A stretch of DNA of 64,000 nt from Linnemannia hyalina (lineage: Eukaryota; Mortierellomycota; Mortierellomycetes; Mortierellales; Mortierellaceae), in contig JAHRHY010000017.1 of NCBI GenBank assembly GCA_019671135.1, positions 744,001 to 808,000 of the forward strand. Direction: 5' to 3'. The notes beneath the pieces are model-generated. The model was not told where the DNA came from. It searched no databases and saw nothing but the letters and a program-made list of their open reading frames with translations. The position numbers were made by a program, and so were the translations under genes. Each line of letters opens with the position of its first letter. Positions within the stretch are counted from its first letter, which is position 1. Positions 12,632 through 25,806 of this stretch are shown in pieces.

Positions 12632-13846
12632 ATGACCCGTTCACTCAATGTTACAGTCTACCTCGCCATCCTGGCAGTATGGCTTCTTTCCCTCATCACC
12701 CCTACTACTGCCCTGCCAGCCATCCCCGTTCTTCCCTACGATGCGCCCAACCCCAAGCGCGATGCCGGTCGTACCACTGTGGTTGCTGGTTTGAATAACT
12801 GGAACTGTAAACCCTCTGCCGCCCACCCTCGTGCCATCGTTCTGGTAATTCAATTTTTTTTGAAGATATATTTTCGCTTTTCCTCGTCGTTCATCAATTC
12901 TAACTCTCTCTCCACCTCTTAATGCTTACGTCTATATTGTAAAAAGGTCCATGCAACCCTTCTGACCGAAGAGTCCTGGCACCCCCTCGTCGCACCCGCG
13001 CTGGTCAAGACCGGATACTGCGTCTATGCACTCACCTACGGTCGTCAAGCTGGCGTCCCCTTCTTTGGAGCCGTTAACCATTTGGAATCCAGCGCCCGAG
13101 AAGTCGGCGACTTTGTCAACAAGGTCCTGGCAGCCACCAATACCACCCAGGTTGATATGGTCGGTCATTCCCAAGGCGGTGTCTTGGGCCGGTATTGGAT
13201 GAAATATATGGATGGTGCTGGAAAGGTCTATCGGTATGTACCTCTTTTTTTTTGTCTTTGTAAGAGAGTTTATTTCCGCTTGTGTGACTCCCCGGAGCTC
13301 TCGTTGCCCCTGAAAACTAACCATCATCTTGTGCCTTGCTCTCATCTCCAATTTCCTTGCTCTCCATTCACCCCTTTCCTTCAATTTTCACGTTCTTTGA
13401 CTTATTCATTACCTTATCCTCACAGAATGGTCGGCGTTAGCGCAATCACCCACGGCACCCTCCTCAGCGGCATCGTCCTCCTTGGCGAAATCACCGGCCT
13501 CCTCAAGCCCGCAGAACCCCTCGTCGACTCCTTCTGTGCCGGCTGCTACGACATGATCCGCGATTCCGATTTCATGAAGAAACTCAATGCCGGTGGCGAT
13601 ACCACCCCGGGGGTCATTCATTCCTATATCGCTACACGGTACGATGAGGTGATTACCCCTTACCAGTCGACTTTTACGTTGGCTTCCGGAGTGACGAACA
13701 CGTTGGTTCAAGATCTGTGTGCAGTTTCTGTGCCTGAGCATTTGTTGATGGTTGGGTCCAAGGTGGTGATGAGGTGGATTCTGAACCAGTTGGATCCCCC
13801 GAACGCGAAATCTGCCAACTGTTTGTCGGTGTTTGACTGGTACTGA
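12632..13846 (+). CDS. Secreted class 2 triacylglycerol lipase
   Basis: Exons 12632-12844, 12947-13233 and 13426-13846 give 306 residues with clean phases. The N-terminus has a basic start and the hydrophobic stretch YLAILAVWLLSLITPTTA, a typical signal peptide ending near residue 28. A dibasic KR at about 41-42 could be a processing site. The strand-to-oxyanion region reads VHATLLTEESW. The nucleophile elbow is GHSQGG with Ser146. The likely acid is Asp240 in RYDEVITPY and the likely base is His272 in VPEHLLMVG. This layout matches the class 2 (EstA/LipA-type) lipase family. It probably hydrolyses extracellular acylglycerols or esters. A fragment of a second family member lies antisense at 52.5 kb, so the genome carries or carried several copies. 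Confidence 0.88.
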
Positions 13847-14315
13847 AAGTGCCTTGTGGGTTGGGGTTGTCGTATACACTTTTTTTTTGTTGTGTAGAGC
13901 TGGAGCTACTTTTTTTTCGACTTTCCCTGGATCTCTCTTTTTTAGATGATGGTCGGGGATGGGAGAATAAGGAGGGGGGGTTTATTTCTACAGAATAATA
14001 ATAACGACACCATGTTCATGGGCTATCTTGCATGCCCTCCAAATAAAGCATTCACTCAAACATACATTATTCAATTCAATGTACAGTACATTCCTATGCC
14101 ATCGCGGAAACAAATATCCGCGCGATCCCGTAGAAAACACAACAAAAAACTATAGTACATCAGGTATGGTTGAAGAAGTGAATGCTTGTATTGTTGGATA
14201 TATGACTATATGAGTAGGTATGTGGGTAACAAACCCTTTTACCCTTTGTTTTACCAGAGTTCAAAAATAAGGGATGAATATGAGAGAATGAGAGAAAAGG
14301 AATATCGGTACAAGT
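13847..14315. other. Convergent 3' intergenic region
   Basis: The region lies between the lipase stop (plus) and the DENN gene stop (minus). It contains T-rich tracts after the lipase stop and AATAAA-like sequence near 14042. No gene is visible. Confidence 0.4.
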
Positions 14316-15566
14316 CTATAGGTACGAAGGATCCAGATTTGTTGGGAATCGTCGCGTGTCGCTATCTATCATTGTGGAGTGGTGAAAGGGGTTCCAAGTA
14401 CGTGCAGTAGAAGAAAAAGTAATAAAGGATGCGGTTAGTAGTGGGTCGAGACAGAGTAAGTTGAGACAGTATCAAGCGAAAGGTATGTGTCTCAGTGAAA
14501 GTAAAGAGATATTTACCATAGACTTGAGTATCTCCTGAGGGAGGGATAGCCTTCACGGTTCCTTGCACACCATAGCTTGGGTCCTGTTTATCGAATCGAA
14601 TATACATTCCACGTGCGAAGAAAGAAGGTCAGAAAATGATTAGAAAACGAATACTAGCCATTGAATAGCTTCTTGAATTATTATTTTTTTCCCGAGGCGA
14701 ACACTTACATCCAGGAACTTGGTTTCCTCTTTGCCGAGTCGGAACCGAGACCGATTGATCTTGGCCTTGATAACCTCGTCGAAGAACATGATCTCTGGGT
14801 CTCCAGGTGAACGATCAACTCTGTCCTGGACAAACTGAACAAACGCCTGCGTCTCTGTGAATACCGACATGAATGGCTATTATGCATATGAATATGATAA
14901 AAACATATTGTTGAGAGAAACAGGACATGCATGCAGTACAAATGTGTTAGAAAATAATAGCTACTTGAAGAAATTTGTTGGCGCAGATGCAGCAACAATA
15001 ACAGAAAAGGTACATGAGCCGTAATACCAATCACATGCAAGTAGCCTTTTTGAAAAACAAAGAGAGGACAGCTTACCCTGGCTTCTTTGTCGACGCCTTT
15101 CATAAACACATCCCGATGGAAGGTGACAGTGTCGCTATGAGTGCTACCCTCAGTTCCATTGCGAGTACGCGTTAATGGCTGCGAATTAGGCTGGGGTGGT
15201 CGTTGGGCAACAGGAGACGTTTGTTGTTGCTGGTTGTAGTAGGTCGACTGGTTTATCTGGTCCAGGTTGGTTGAATTCCTGTTGCTGGAAAGTGACAGGA
15301 CCGCAGATCCCTTCGTACTACCTCCTCCTCCATTGCCTCCTGCACCGTTTACATTACTACTCGCAACTTGCGCGTAACTCTTGCCCGCCCATCTCTGGAA
15401 ACTCGCCCAGGAAAGCCGGTCCCGGCCGCCGTTGGTGCTGCCCTCTCTTTCGTTTTCACTGCCGCTGTTCGATGGTTGCTTCCTGTGACCCAGACTGCGT
15501 GGGCTGGCATGGGGGGGAGGAGTGTGTTGTGGCTGTTGGCGGTGCTGTTGGTGCTGTTGGTACTGG

Positions 15567-15609
<43 letters not shown>

Positions 15610-18600
15610 GATGATGATGGTGGAAGGACTGCTGTTGAAGCTGTTGCTGCAATGCAGCTCCTGCCAGGATGCCAGATCGGTAGCTCTTCAATAGCCCCGC
15701 CCACATCTGGAGAACACTCCAACAGACACCCGACTCATCAAACCCACGAGGAACACATGGGTATAGCAGCTCGTCCAAACATCCTGCATGGACATAGAGC
15801 GAGCATCCTTCGCAACGATGAACCTCATTGTGTGGCGCCAGACCTCGGGAGCAGATACCGCATCGACCGTTCAAGAGTGACAGCGGTACTGGCATATGGA
15901 TGGGCAAGAGCACATGTCCCTCGATTGTGATCGGCGCCACCTTCTCCTGATCCGTCGATCCGCCTCCATGACTACCAACTAAAAGCCCATCATCGTCAGA
16001 ATAACCATTAAGATGAAGGCCGTGACTCATAGCGTTGGACGAAGGGGCTCCATTGATGCTGGTCATAGTCGAGATGGGCGATTTCGACAGGATACTCGAG
16101 GTAGTCGAATCGATCGACGTGAACGAGGCACGGTGGGTCAATCCAGGTCCGTCATAGTTGCTGTTGATCGTCACCGAGGTCATATGCGTGCTATGGCGAC
16201 TGTTGTTTCGCGAAACGCCGCTGTTGGGATGACTGGGTGGCATAGTTGCAGAGTTGGCAATCTGGTTATTGCTGGTGGTGGTGTTGCTGGTGTTGCTGCC
16301 CTCCTGTCTTTTGGGTGTTTCCAGTAGGCTGGCGCGTGCTCTGGCAGGCGAGAGGACTTTTCTCGAGTTTGTCTTGAACGAGTCTGATGTACTCTATTAA
16401 TCGAAACGTTTTAAACGTAGTTAGTTGACAACCATAAATACAAGAGATCCTGAGGCATCGCGGGGTTCTTACATGGTGAGACAGAGGAGACATATCCTGC
16501 ATTGAGTCTGACGGCGCCATCGAGTGCTGGAATGGAGTAGACGGTGAGTAGTGTCAGTCTTCTTGTCAAGTGATATTCTCACTCAGGCACAATGTTGAGG
16601 ATATGAGCATCATATGTTACCTTGGACATTCGGGATGCAGCATCACTCTTTTGATCCAGCGTATCCTCAGAGGAAGACCGAACCATACCTCCAACAGTTG
16701 TCAAAGATGTCCTTGAATCTTGGTTCTGCATCATCAGACGCTGCTGCTGCTGTTGCTGCTCTGACAGAACCCACGGCAAACTCTCCAAAGTCGAACTCTT
16801 CTTGACCTGACCAGCATAAGACGGCAGATTCGGCAAAGGACCATGGTCACGAGATGTCGACGCCATAGAGATGGAAGAAGAGTTAGCTGCAGACGCAATC
16901 CGAGGATCGCCATGAACAGTCGATCGGTCTCCTGGTCCACCAGGAACTGCAGGGAGAGGTCGTTTGTTCGAGCGAGGCGCTCTCGAGACTCCACAGAAGA
17001 GTGTCAATCGTGAGTGGGGGAATGCTTCCTGGACGTAGACTGGGGGCCCTAGTGCTGGGTTTTGGACCGCGGCTGAGCGTTTGATGGCTGATGTGGGAGC
17101 GTATTGTTCCAGTGACTGAATCAGTTTTCGACGTTGGCGTGGGGGGAGTGGAGTTGGTGCTAGTTGTACGTTGATTGTTCCCTTGTCCAGATCCACGACG
17201 CATGCCTACATGTGGATGGGGGTATATTATTAGTACTGCATGTTATGCTGCAGTGGACCAGAATGTCAAGACATTTCCAGTCATGGTTAACTTACGTCTT
17301 CTGGTGGGAAGTCGGAGTCCCGACTTTTGCGCTCGATTCCGATGATATATGGCACAGGTGCCTGCAGACAGGTCATGAGGGCCGAGGGCAAGATTGGGAT
17401 GTAGACGCCCTGCCAGTAGAGCGGGAACAGCAAATAGAGGAAACTCTCACTGGCAAGGGTCAGCATTCCCAAGTACGACGACAAGAAGATGATCTTTCCT
17501 TCCGACAAGATAATCTGTGCAAAAGCGACAACGAGAGTGAGTAAAGTAATGCACTCGCATAATAAATAAGCTTCAACTGCTGAATACGTATGCTTGTACA
17601 TGCTGGGTATTACCTCGATGACCGTGACGATATCCTCCGCAGTCAGGCAACGAAAAAGTGGGAACAGGGAAAACTATCGGCGACACAAAACAAACCAAAG
17701 GTGAGGTGAGCCTACTACCGCAATTCAAACGATCCATGTCAATGGCAGCATGTGCATATTATCAACACCTTACATTCTTCACGATGGGGACACTGTTGAG
17801 AGCTGGTCTTGAAGCGTAAATGACTCGATTGTTGATGGTAATACCGATTTCCAGCTTCCCGAACGGCGGTAGGTTGACCTCGTGAATCAAGTTCTTTACA
17901 TAGCTAACAGCCAGACAAAACAAAGCACAGGTCGCATTAGAACCATCTCTTACCACCCATGTTGAATCCAAAGCTGCAACAGAACCAAACATCCAAAAAC
18001 AAGCGTTGTACCTTTCAAGCCGCATAGAGCTGAGGTTCATTCCAGGATGCTCAATCCCTCCAGAGCACGCAACAACGATCGCCAGCAGCCAGTCCCGCAG
18101 AAGGTAATGATAAGGGATCGCGCTAACAAGACCAATACACCGTGGCATCCAGGCGTCCTCGATTTCGACAAACAGTCCTCGCCAGGGCTTCATTTGGTCG
18201 TCCAAAAGACTAAGCTTCTCCTCGGTGTCGGTAATCTCCCGTTCGATTTGGTTCTGTCGGGCCCTCCTTCCTAGTGTCTTTTCCTCCCGAAGTTGCATCT
18301 GGAGACTCCTTAGTAGTCGTCGTTCTCGTGAGATCTTTGTCTTGATCGATTTGGCGTACTCCATCTCGCTCTCAGACTGTTGACATAGACGATGAAAGGG
18401 GTTGATGATTAGAGGGATTTCCTGTAGTAAATACATGTTACGAACATAATGTTGAGTATGGTTACCATATGGCTTCGGGTCCATCGTTGACAGAGAATGT
18501 CCAATTGATCGTGCATTCGTTGGGGCAGTCGCTCATACATAGTGACACACATGGCATACGATCGACTTCCTGTCTCCTGCGTCAGCACAAACGAGTGATA

Positions 18601-20854
18601 GGTCATTGGCGGCTTTTCGTCCGACATTTTAAACGACAACTCTCCAGGGAAGCAAAACTATCAAGAGGACAATCAAGGATTACATATCAGTACGGGAAGA
18701 AATGGCAAAGTGACACAAGGAAAAACAGCGACACTTACCATGGGCAGGAAATTCGGGAAAACGTCTGAATCAGGCCAGTTGGTCTCTGGATACCGACAAG
18801 TGACCAGGGGCGGAAACGTTCGGTCGCCTGGATGAATGTCATGTTGGTCCGGTTTGGGTATAATCGACAGTCTCTTCCTCGTGGTTCTGATAGAGCTCGT
18901 AGGCGTGCTCGTTCGTGTAATAGTGGTGTCTGAGGTGGTCGAGGGTGGTGCTGGGGATTTGGTCCGATTCCTGAGTGGAGGCGCCGCCGGCTTTCCAAAG
19001 GCCTGACTTTTGAAATCCTGAAGAGACTGTGCCTGTTTGGTGTTGGTATTATGTTGTCCAGTTCCGCCTGGGGTGAGATCTATGTGTTTGAGGAGGCATC
19101 GTTCATTTTGGGAGAAAATGATCCCGAACGCATCCCAGGGGAGGGCAGAAAGGAAACGACCGTGTGCGTGTGTGCGAGAGAGAGAAGAAGAGAGAGGGAA
19201 ATATAATAGTTGGTTTGTTAGTTCTCAAAGGGATGTCATTGAAAAGGAGAGAGAGGAGAGGGAGGTACAAACGGGAGATAAGCACGCACACGCATGTCTG
19301 CACACATAAACACATACACACACACAAAAAAAAAGAATACAAAAAGAAAACGGGGAAGTGACACGCAAGGGGCGACCCAAGGTACAAAAAGGAGAGGGGG
19401 GCAGGTCGAGGGACAAGCGAAGGAAAGGACAAGGATGGGTGGAAGGATGGATGGATGGCGATGACCGTAATTATGACACTCCCATTCTCAGAGAAGGGTG
19501 GTTGGGAAAGAAAAGGGTGTACCCCCTCTCCTCATATATCTCCAATCAACCAGAATAGAACACGCCCGTGTGGGCAGAAAGGTGAACGTACCAGCCCCAG
19601 GGTGTTGTTCCCTCCTGTGCGAATGAATGTCGCCTCTACTACCAGAACCAGAGGCAACAGCAGCGGCCTCAGCCTCAGCTTCCTCTTGGATTCCCTCGAT
19701 CGTCTTGTCGAAATCCAGACCTTCCTGCACGCATTTGAACAGAGTTCCCGCGGAAACATGGCGGTAATTGGGTTTGTGTTGAAGCATGGTTCCACTGCTT
19801 CCTCCAAGCCCAACTCCAACTCCAACTCCTCCTACTCCTGCAACTCCTCCAACCACTCCTGACTGGTGGTTCACATTGCTGGGCGTCAGAACACGTTGTG
19901 GCGGTCCAATCTGTGCAGCTGCACTGGATCGTCGTTGCTGTCGAGAACGCATGGGTAGGACAGGAACACCTATTTTAGAGGGGGGTAGGTCAAGATTAAA
20001 AAAAAGGCAAGTAGGTCAGCCTTTTTGCTTTGTCAAAAAAAAAAAGCATTGGACCTAAACAATGTGAGGGAGCGGGAGTCCAAGAGTTCTGGTTGTGTTT
20101 TACCTCGTTGCTGGGCGGTGCTTCTACCAGGGCTAGTAGGTTCATTTTCCGATTTTTCCAAGCCTGCGATAATGGGACGAATGTGTGCCATGGAGTATGA
20201 TCGAGCCCGCATAGGGGAAGCTGCCGAAGATAGGCCCGCTGTTGTCTTTGTTGTTGCTGCTGTTCCCGCTACCCCGACTTGCATCCCTATTGCTGCTGTC
20301 GGTGCTGTTGCTGTTGCTGTTGCTGTTGCTGCAGGAGTGTCCGCATCTGGTTCGTTCAACGGCCTCGTTGCGAGTATCACGTCTTCACGACCTTTGGCAG
20401 TTTTGGACGGTGACGGTGCTGTGCGACCGAATTGTTGTTGTCCCTGTCCACGTCCCTGTTGTTTCTGTTGTTGATTTTGTTGCTGGCCTTTACTCGGGCC
20501 ATGTCCAGTGCTCGAGGTCGATATCAAGGCTCGAGCGGGGTGGTCACGACCCTGTTGTTGGATTGGAGATGAAGGTCCAAACACTGTCGAGGTCGCGGCG
20601 GTGATACCAGTGGGGGATGAGGGTGTTGTAGGAGAGCGGGGAGAACGAAGAGAGACACGGGTAGAGGGAGGACTGACGGGCTGTATTGTCAGAGATGGAT
20701 GTGGTGGTCTCTGGTTGTTGCTATTGTCGTCCTCAAAGACTTCGTCTTCAAACTCTTCTTCGTCGTCAGAAGGGATGAGACTGTCCTCGTCCCTGAGACC
20801 AACCATGAAGAAATAGTCCGCAATGCGTTTTGGAGTATGAGTTGTGACCGACAT
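14316..20854 (-). CDS. DENN-domain protein with internal C1-type zinc finger
   Basis: Fourteen exons join in phase to 1,573 residues: 20104-20854, 19592-19969, 18739-19079, 18466-18657, 18012-18421, 17774-17903, 17614-17673, 17296-17514, 16621-17205, 16473-16526, 15077-16393, 14709-14876, 14517-14583 and 14316-14365. It opens PKRIADYFFMVGL, then an acidic, P/S-rich disordered region. The uDENN part covers about 465-554 (YPETNWPDSDVFPNFLPM, then YHSFVLTQ). The central DENN part covers about 590-830 (YHYLLRDWLLAIV, then FLYLLFPLYWQG). A long insert holds a near-perfect C1 cross-brace at residues 1219-1254 (C-x2-C-x12-C-x2-C-x4-H-x2-C-x7-C), followed by a 14-Gln run. The dDENN part resumes at FMSVFTETQAFVQF. 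DENN proteins are Rab guanine-nucleotide exchange factors; the Rab target is unknown. C-terminal exons 13-14 are the least certain. Confidence 0.85.
15566..15612 (-). repeat. CAA-repeat tract encoding polyglutamine
   Basis: The plus strand shows an almost uninterrupted GTT/TTG run; read on the minus strand it encodes His4 followed by about 14 Gln, then mixed Q/H. It lies inside exon 11 of the DENN gene, between the C1 finger and the final DENN segment. Such tracts are often length-polymorphic. Confidence 0.85.
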
Positions 20855-22168
20855 GGTGTTTCAGTGTGAGAGAGGAAGAAGAAAAGTGTTGAAGGTGATT
20901 CGAATGCTAGTTCAAGAGTGGGGAGGGGTGAATCAGGAATGGGGACGAGAAGAAAAGAAAGGAAAAAAGGTGGCCATGTCGACAGAACATACAACCTATG
21001 ATAGCAAAAACACAACGAAGTCGATGTAAACACGGGAAGGAGGGACTGAATTCAGGAGAATCCAGACGGAATAAAAAAAAGGGTGAACTGTCCCAAAGCA
21101 CTGGCGGGACGAGAAGAGAGTAGGCGGGAAAAGGAGTAAATGTGTATGTGTGTAAGTGATGAGGCGAATGAGCAAGCAGTACCATGGGATAATAGATAGA
21201 TGGGCTGTCATATATCAATGAAAGAAGAGCATAGGTCCATGGATGGACGGATCAAGGCTCAATGTGTATGATGGAGAAGAACGAGAATAAGAATAAGAAT
21301 AAGAACAAGAAGAAGAAGCGACAAACAAAAGGTCCCATACTCTTCAACATCATCGAAGCCACTATCGCTTTATATCTACACCTGCGCACTACACTAATCT
21401 GGGGCTCTGTCTTAGCTTGTGTTTGTAGTTCTACGACTGACGAGAAAAAAACCACTAGCGACACGTTGACTGGAGGATCGTCGCTTCTTTTTTGTTCGTT
21501 TGATCACTCGACGCGTCCTTACTAGCCTAACGCGTGCGTGTTGTCTCAGCTTAACTTTATGTGCTGGAGGCTTGGCCATTCGAAGGTGAGCGATCCACCA
21601 TAGGCAGGTGTCGCAGTCAACGTAGTCATGTTGACTCTTGCTGCTGTGCGTGATATATACAACCCGGAGGCACAAAGTACCTTTCTGTCGGGTAATCAAG
21701 TCTTTTCGTGAACCGAGAAGGACTTCCTTCATAAAAAGAATCAGAAAACTTATGAGCAAAAGCAGACAAGAGCATTTGTGAGCATGAAAAAAACCCAAAA
21801 AAATCCTTGCACCATACAGAACACCTCGAAGAAGAAGAAATGTTCACAGTCAACACTCGTTCGACACACCGCGCCTTATTGGCACTCGTTATGCCTGCCA
21901 GGTTGTCAAACGAGTGATCAGATAAACACAGTCTTTAGCTTTTGCCACCACTCAAAGGGGAGAACAGAAGAAAAAGCAAGCAAGAGTGAAAAATAACTTT
22001 AAACACAGGAATTGGGTTTTTAATCGCATGTTCCCAGTGGGTCTCAGTCATCAAGATAGACTGACGCTCTCAAAAAAACCGCTTAAAAGGAGGAGGCGAG
22101 CACACTTCCCTCTTTCATTGCCACGACCAATCGACACTCAACCTCCTCTCAAACAACACACCCTCACA
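20855..22168. promoter_or_regulatory. Divergent intergenic region, DENN gene and Lsb5-like gene
   Basis: This 1.3-kb stretch lies between divergent starts at 20854 (minus) and 22169 (plus). It contains a short GAATAA repeat at 21285-21305. The minus strand is pyrimidine-rich at 20870-21120, and the plus strand is C-rich just before 22169. No credible gene was found. Confidence 0.4.
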
Positions 22169-24978
22169 ATGCGTATCTTCCCCAAAGAGACCAACATCAC
22201 CCCTCAAATTGGTACCTACTCCATCTTCTCGACTTACTGACAGGGTGCTCATCTGGACTTGATTCTAGGAAACCAATTCAGTTTCTCATTCCTTTCCGCT
22301 ATCTCTTGTTTATTCCTTTTCAACAGAGGTCCTCTGCGCCCAGCCCACGTTCTCGACCTGGTCCTCCCTGCGTCTCCTGTGTGCCTCAGTGAACTCTGTC
22401 GACGATGGGTAAGTTTCCCAGGAACCACCGTGGCATTTCGGGGATTCCAGTTCTAAAACGAAGGAACACTGCACGTGATGAATGTGCGAATTAGTGGCGT
22501 GGCAGCTATACTGAATTTTTTTCCAACTCCATTCTCCACCCTTCCCTCGTCTTTTTTTCTCCAGAGCAAAGGAGGCTGCCAAGGCACTACGAAAGGTTCT
22601 GCGTGGAGATCTCCCTCGCCACCAGATGAATGCCATCATTGTAAGTGGTGGGAAAGTTCCAGATGATAGGGTTGAGTTGTTTATTCTTTTGGTTTGCTTT
22701 TCGCTGCACAGAACCCCCCTTCACCCTGGAGGCGAAGTCGAAACACCAACACCTTATTATTTTCTGACTCATGTTTGACATTGTGCTCACATCCACATCA
22801 TTCGTTCTTCCTTTGTTCGTCTCTACAGATCATCCAGGGTTTGGTCGATGGAAGCCGCTCAAGGTTCCTAGGTACAACATCAACAGACAAAACACACCCT
22901 GCCGCAGTCAACATTGTTCTTTACTCTTCGTTTTGTGCACTGCTTACTGCTCGATGATTGGTGTTATACGTGGACAACAGTAGCCTAACCTGCCATTCCT
23001 ACTTTTCTCACTTGACTGTCTCTCGCAGCTCAATTGGCCACTACAAAGTTCGCTGTTGACATCAACTACGTCGCCAGCTCTAAAGTAATACCTCAACCCT
23101 GTCGCAATAATTTGACGGTCATCCATGCGTCTATCGCGTTCTAATAACTAACTTCCTCGCCGTATTCACCCCAAAATACGCTCTGTAGACCACCAACCCT
23201 CAAGTCAAACTATGCCTTATGGAGAGACTCGCTTCCTGGGCGCGTGCATGCTCCTCCGATCCCAGTCTTATCCTCATCCCCAACCTCTACAACGGCCTTG
23301 TTTACGAGCAAGTCGTTCCATTCGTAAGTTACTCCTACTCAGTCTTTATCCCCCAAATCATCGAGACCCTAAGGATACCGGACGCGCTTGTTTACTAACT
23401 TTGATATTCCATGGTATATTTCATCATATCAATAGTACGACCCAAATGCTCCTAGTCAGTACCCCGCCATTGGGCCCAACGTCATTGTCAGCCCACTTAC
23501 CTCGCCTACTTCCTCAGCCCCTCCTTCCAGGGCTGGATCGTTCAATGCAGTGCTGGTACCGTCTCTTCCTCGATAGTCACATTGCATTAGTGCAGTGGTT
23601 TATTTGCGTGTGAGATTTTAGTTTGACATATCTAATCAACCGTCCTTATGCTGCTTCCGTTTCCATAGACCACTGATGAAATCCTTCGTCACGTCGAGAT
23701 GGCCAAGAACAACTCCCAAATGCTCACCGAGACGGTCTCGTTTACAGACCCTGATGCCGCCACCAAGGACGAACTCAGCCTAATCAAGGTACCACAATTG
23801 GACGCGATAGCTACCTGGAATAGGTCAAGTCGCGCTCTGTTATCTGATGTTCTTCAGTACTTAATGTTGTAATTAATAGGAGTTTTTCAAGAAGTGCATG
23901 GAATTGCAGCGCGACACTCAAATGTACCTAAGCGATATCACCTCGAGGCCCGCATTCGACGAGATCTCCCTTGGTGAGCAGAAAACCCTGAGACTGCCAT
24001 GTCCTTGTGAGCCATCTACTCTACTACACTGTTTTGACATATTCATACCTTTCATTCATTCAATAGGTCAACTGTTGTACGCCAATGAGGATCTGGTCAA
24101 CGCAATCAAGTGCCACAACGGCTTTACGGAGAAGATCCACCTCAAGCGCGCACTCCAACGTTCTACCTCCACCATTACCGCCACTACCACTACCCTCGCT
24201 CCTACGACCACCACCACTCAGGTACCCATTTCTCAGGACTCTTCGGCCTCTCCACCAGCATCACCACAACAACCCACCCGTACCTCCTCTGACGAGGCTC
24301 ATTTCAAGGACTTGATCGACACTGATGGTGCCGGTGTTGGCTCTGGATACAGGAACGCCACCTCGGACTACAGGGGCTCGTCAACATCAGCACCAGGATC
24401 AGCAGCATCTAAAGGAAAGACCGCCGTCTTATATTCTTCCCCTCCTGGATCGTCAATTGCTGCAGCTTCAGCATCATCCGAGCCCTCTTTCGATCCCTTT
24501 GCTGACGATTCTCATTTTGTTACCCATGAGTCTGATCCAAATCGTGTCGCCGTTGCCATTAGGAATGGGTAAGTTGAAAACTTGGAACTGAAGAAAACTG
24601 ACAATGGAATTGGTGAAGAGGATATGGATGGTTAGCATGGTTATTTGCTTACGAATGATTGCTCCTCTTCCTCACGCCATGTATGAATGAATATCTCAAA
24701 TCAATTAACCCACGGTGCCTTTTCTTCACTTGAAAAAATATAGAAAGCGCCCAGTTCTGAATCCAAAGGAGGAGCCGCTGACTGAGCAGGAGCGGGATCT
24801 GATTCACCTCATCAAGATTCAATCCTTGTCCGAGCCCGAACGTATCGAAACTTCTAATGGTACCTCGTCTTCATCATCATCTACCGCTGCCGCCGCTGCA
24901 GTTGCAGCTATTGCGGCTGCTCGGCCAGGTGCTGCCAGTGCGCCCACCGCACTCCAAGTTGCCACGCCAGTTGTTTAG
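22169..24978 (+). CDS. VHS/GAT-domain adaptor, Lsb5-like
   Basis: Eleven exons join in phase to 501 residues: 22169-22211, 22327-22408, 22565-22640, 22829-22871, 23029-23084, 23189-23323, 23436-23555, 23669-23788, 23880-23973, 24067-24568 and 24744-24978. Residues 1-150 form a VHS-like superhelix (GAKEAAKALRKVL, MNAIIIIQGLVDGSRSRF, VKLCLMERLASWA). Residues about 186-290 read as a GAT three-helix bundle (TTDEILRHVEMAKNNSQML, EFFKKCMELQRD, LLYANEDLVNAI). The tail is Ser/Thr/Ala-rich, with DPF at 399-401, the short motif used to bind clathrin-adaptor appendage domains. VHS plus GAT in this order matches yeast Lsb5, which links ubiquitinated cargo and cortical actin in endocytosis; GGA proteins are the alternative. 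No GAE ear domain is present, which argues against GGA. Confidence 0.82.
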
Positions 24979-25421
24979 GATTCCCTATTTTTTTTAGTTC
25001 CTTTCTCTTCCTTTTATTGTTTTTTTCAGACTCGTAATCGATTCATACCCTAATGTAAACAAACAAAATAAGCATTTTCCGAAGCAGGGCTGACACATGA
25101 GATGGAGGGAGATCTGCGTTATCGTCATGACCCGATCGATTTTGGGAAAAACAGGAGAGGTGAAGAAGGGCAGGGGGGATGATCTGTGGAGAGGAGGAAG
25201 AAGGGAAAAAATCGAGAGTGGGTGTCCTTGCCTGTGGAATGTTCACAAGAAGCAAAAATTCCACCATTTCATGTGTTGGACAATATGCATATTTTTTTTA
25301 ATGATGGGGTAAAAAACGCAGACAGATATCATCGTATGAAGGAAAAGAAAGGTAAGAAAGTTGAGAGCACCAACAGAACAACCCCAACGTTTTTTTTACG
25401 GTTTCCTCTTGCTGGATACCC

Positions 25422-25806
25422 TTATGGGTTTGCCATGTAAGGTTCTGAGGAGAGAGTGTTTGAGATCCCGCTCACAGTCCCCATTCCATACAGTACCACT
25501 TTGATCATAGTCGCACGCGCCCTTTGAGTGAAGGGCAAAGCAGGTGCCGGTACTGTAGTAGTAGGAGTGAAGTACCAAAGGATCCAGTTAAAGTCAGCAC
25601 AGGTGGCGTTTGCACCGAAGATGTTGAGATAGGTGAAGGAATTTTTGCAATGGATGAGAGAAGGAAAGAATGAAAGACATGGCGGGGAATAAGGGCGAAG
25701 GAGAATGAAAACGATAAAGGTGAACAGCCAGATCGATCTCGGTAGGTTGGTTTGGCTTGTCGATTGGACCCCGCAGACGAACGCGGGATAGCAACAATCA
25801 TATTTT
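25422..25806 (-). CDS. Probable 3' exon of an uncharacterised membrane-type protein
   Basis: One minus-strand frame is open from about 25806 to the TAA at 25422-25424. It reads as protein with a hydrophobic stretch (SIWLFTFIVFILL), then NIFGANATCADFNWILWYF and a Thr/Pro/Ala-rich tail ending EPYMANP. The NATC...NWILWYF segment looks like the last loop and helix of a small four-helix (MARVEL-like) fungal membrane protein, but I do not recognise a family. The 5' exons are unresolved: hydrophobic minus-strand segments occur at 26000-26100, and an ATG reading MARRKLIDKVNRP lies at about 26508. Splice sites between them could not be fixed, so only this exon is claimed, and its own 5' edge is uncertain. 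Confidence 0.3.

Noticed and set aside
15196..15930. 244-residue plus-strand frame with long Val/Leu runs
   Set aside because: It is the antisense of the polyQ region in DENN exon 11; the runs are the CAA repeat read backwards.
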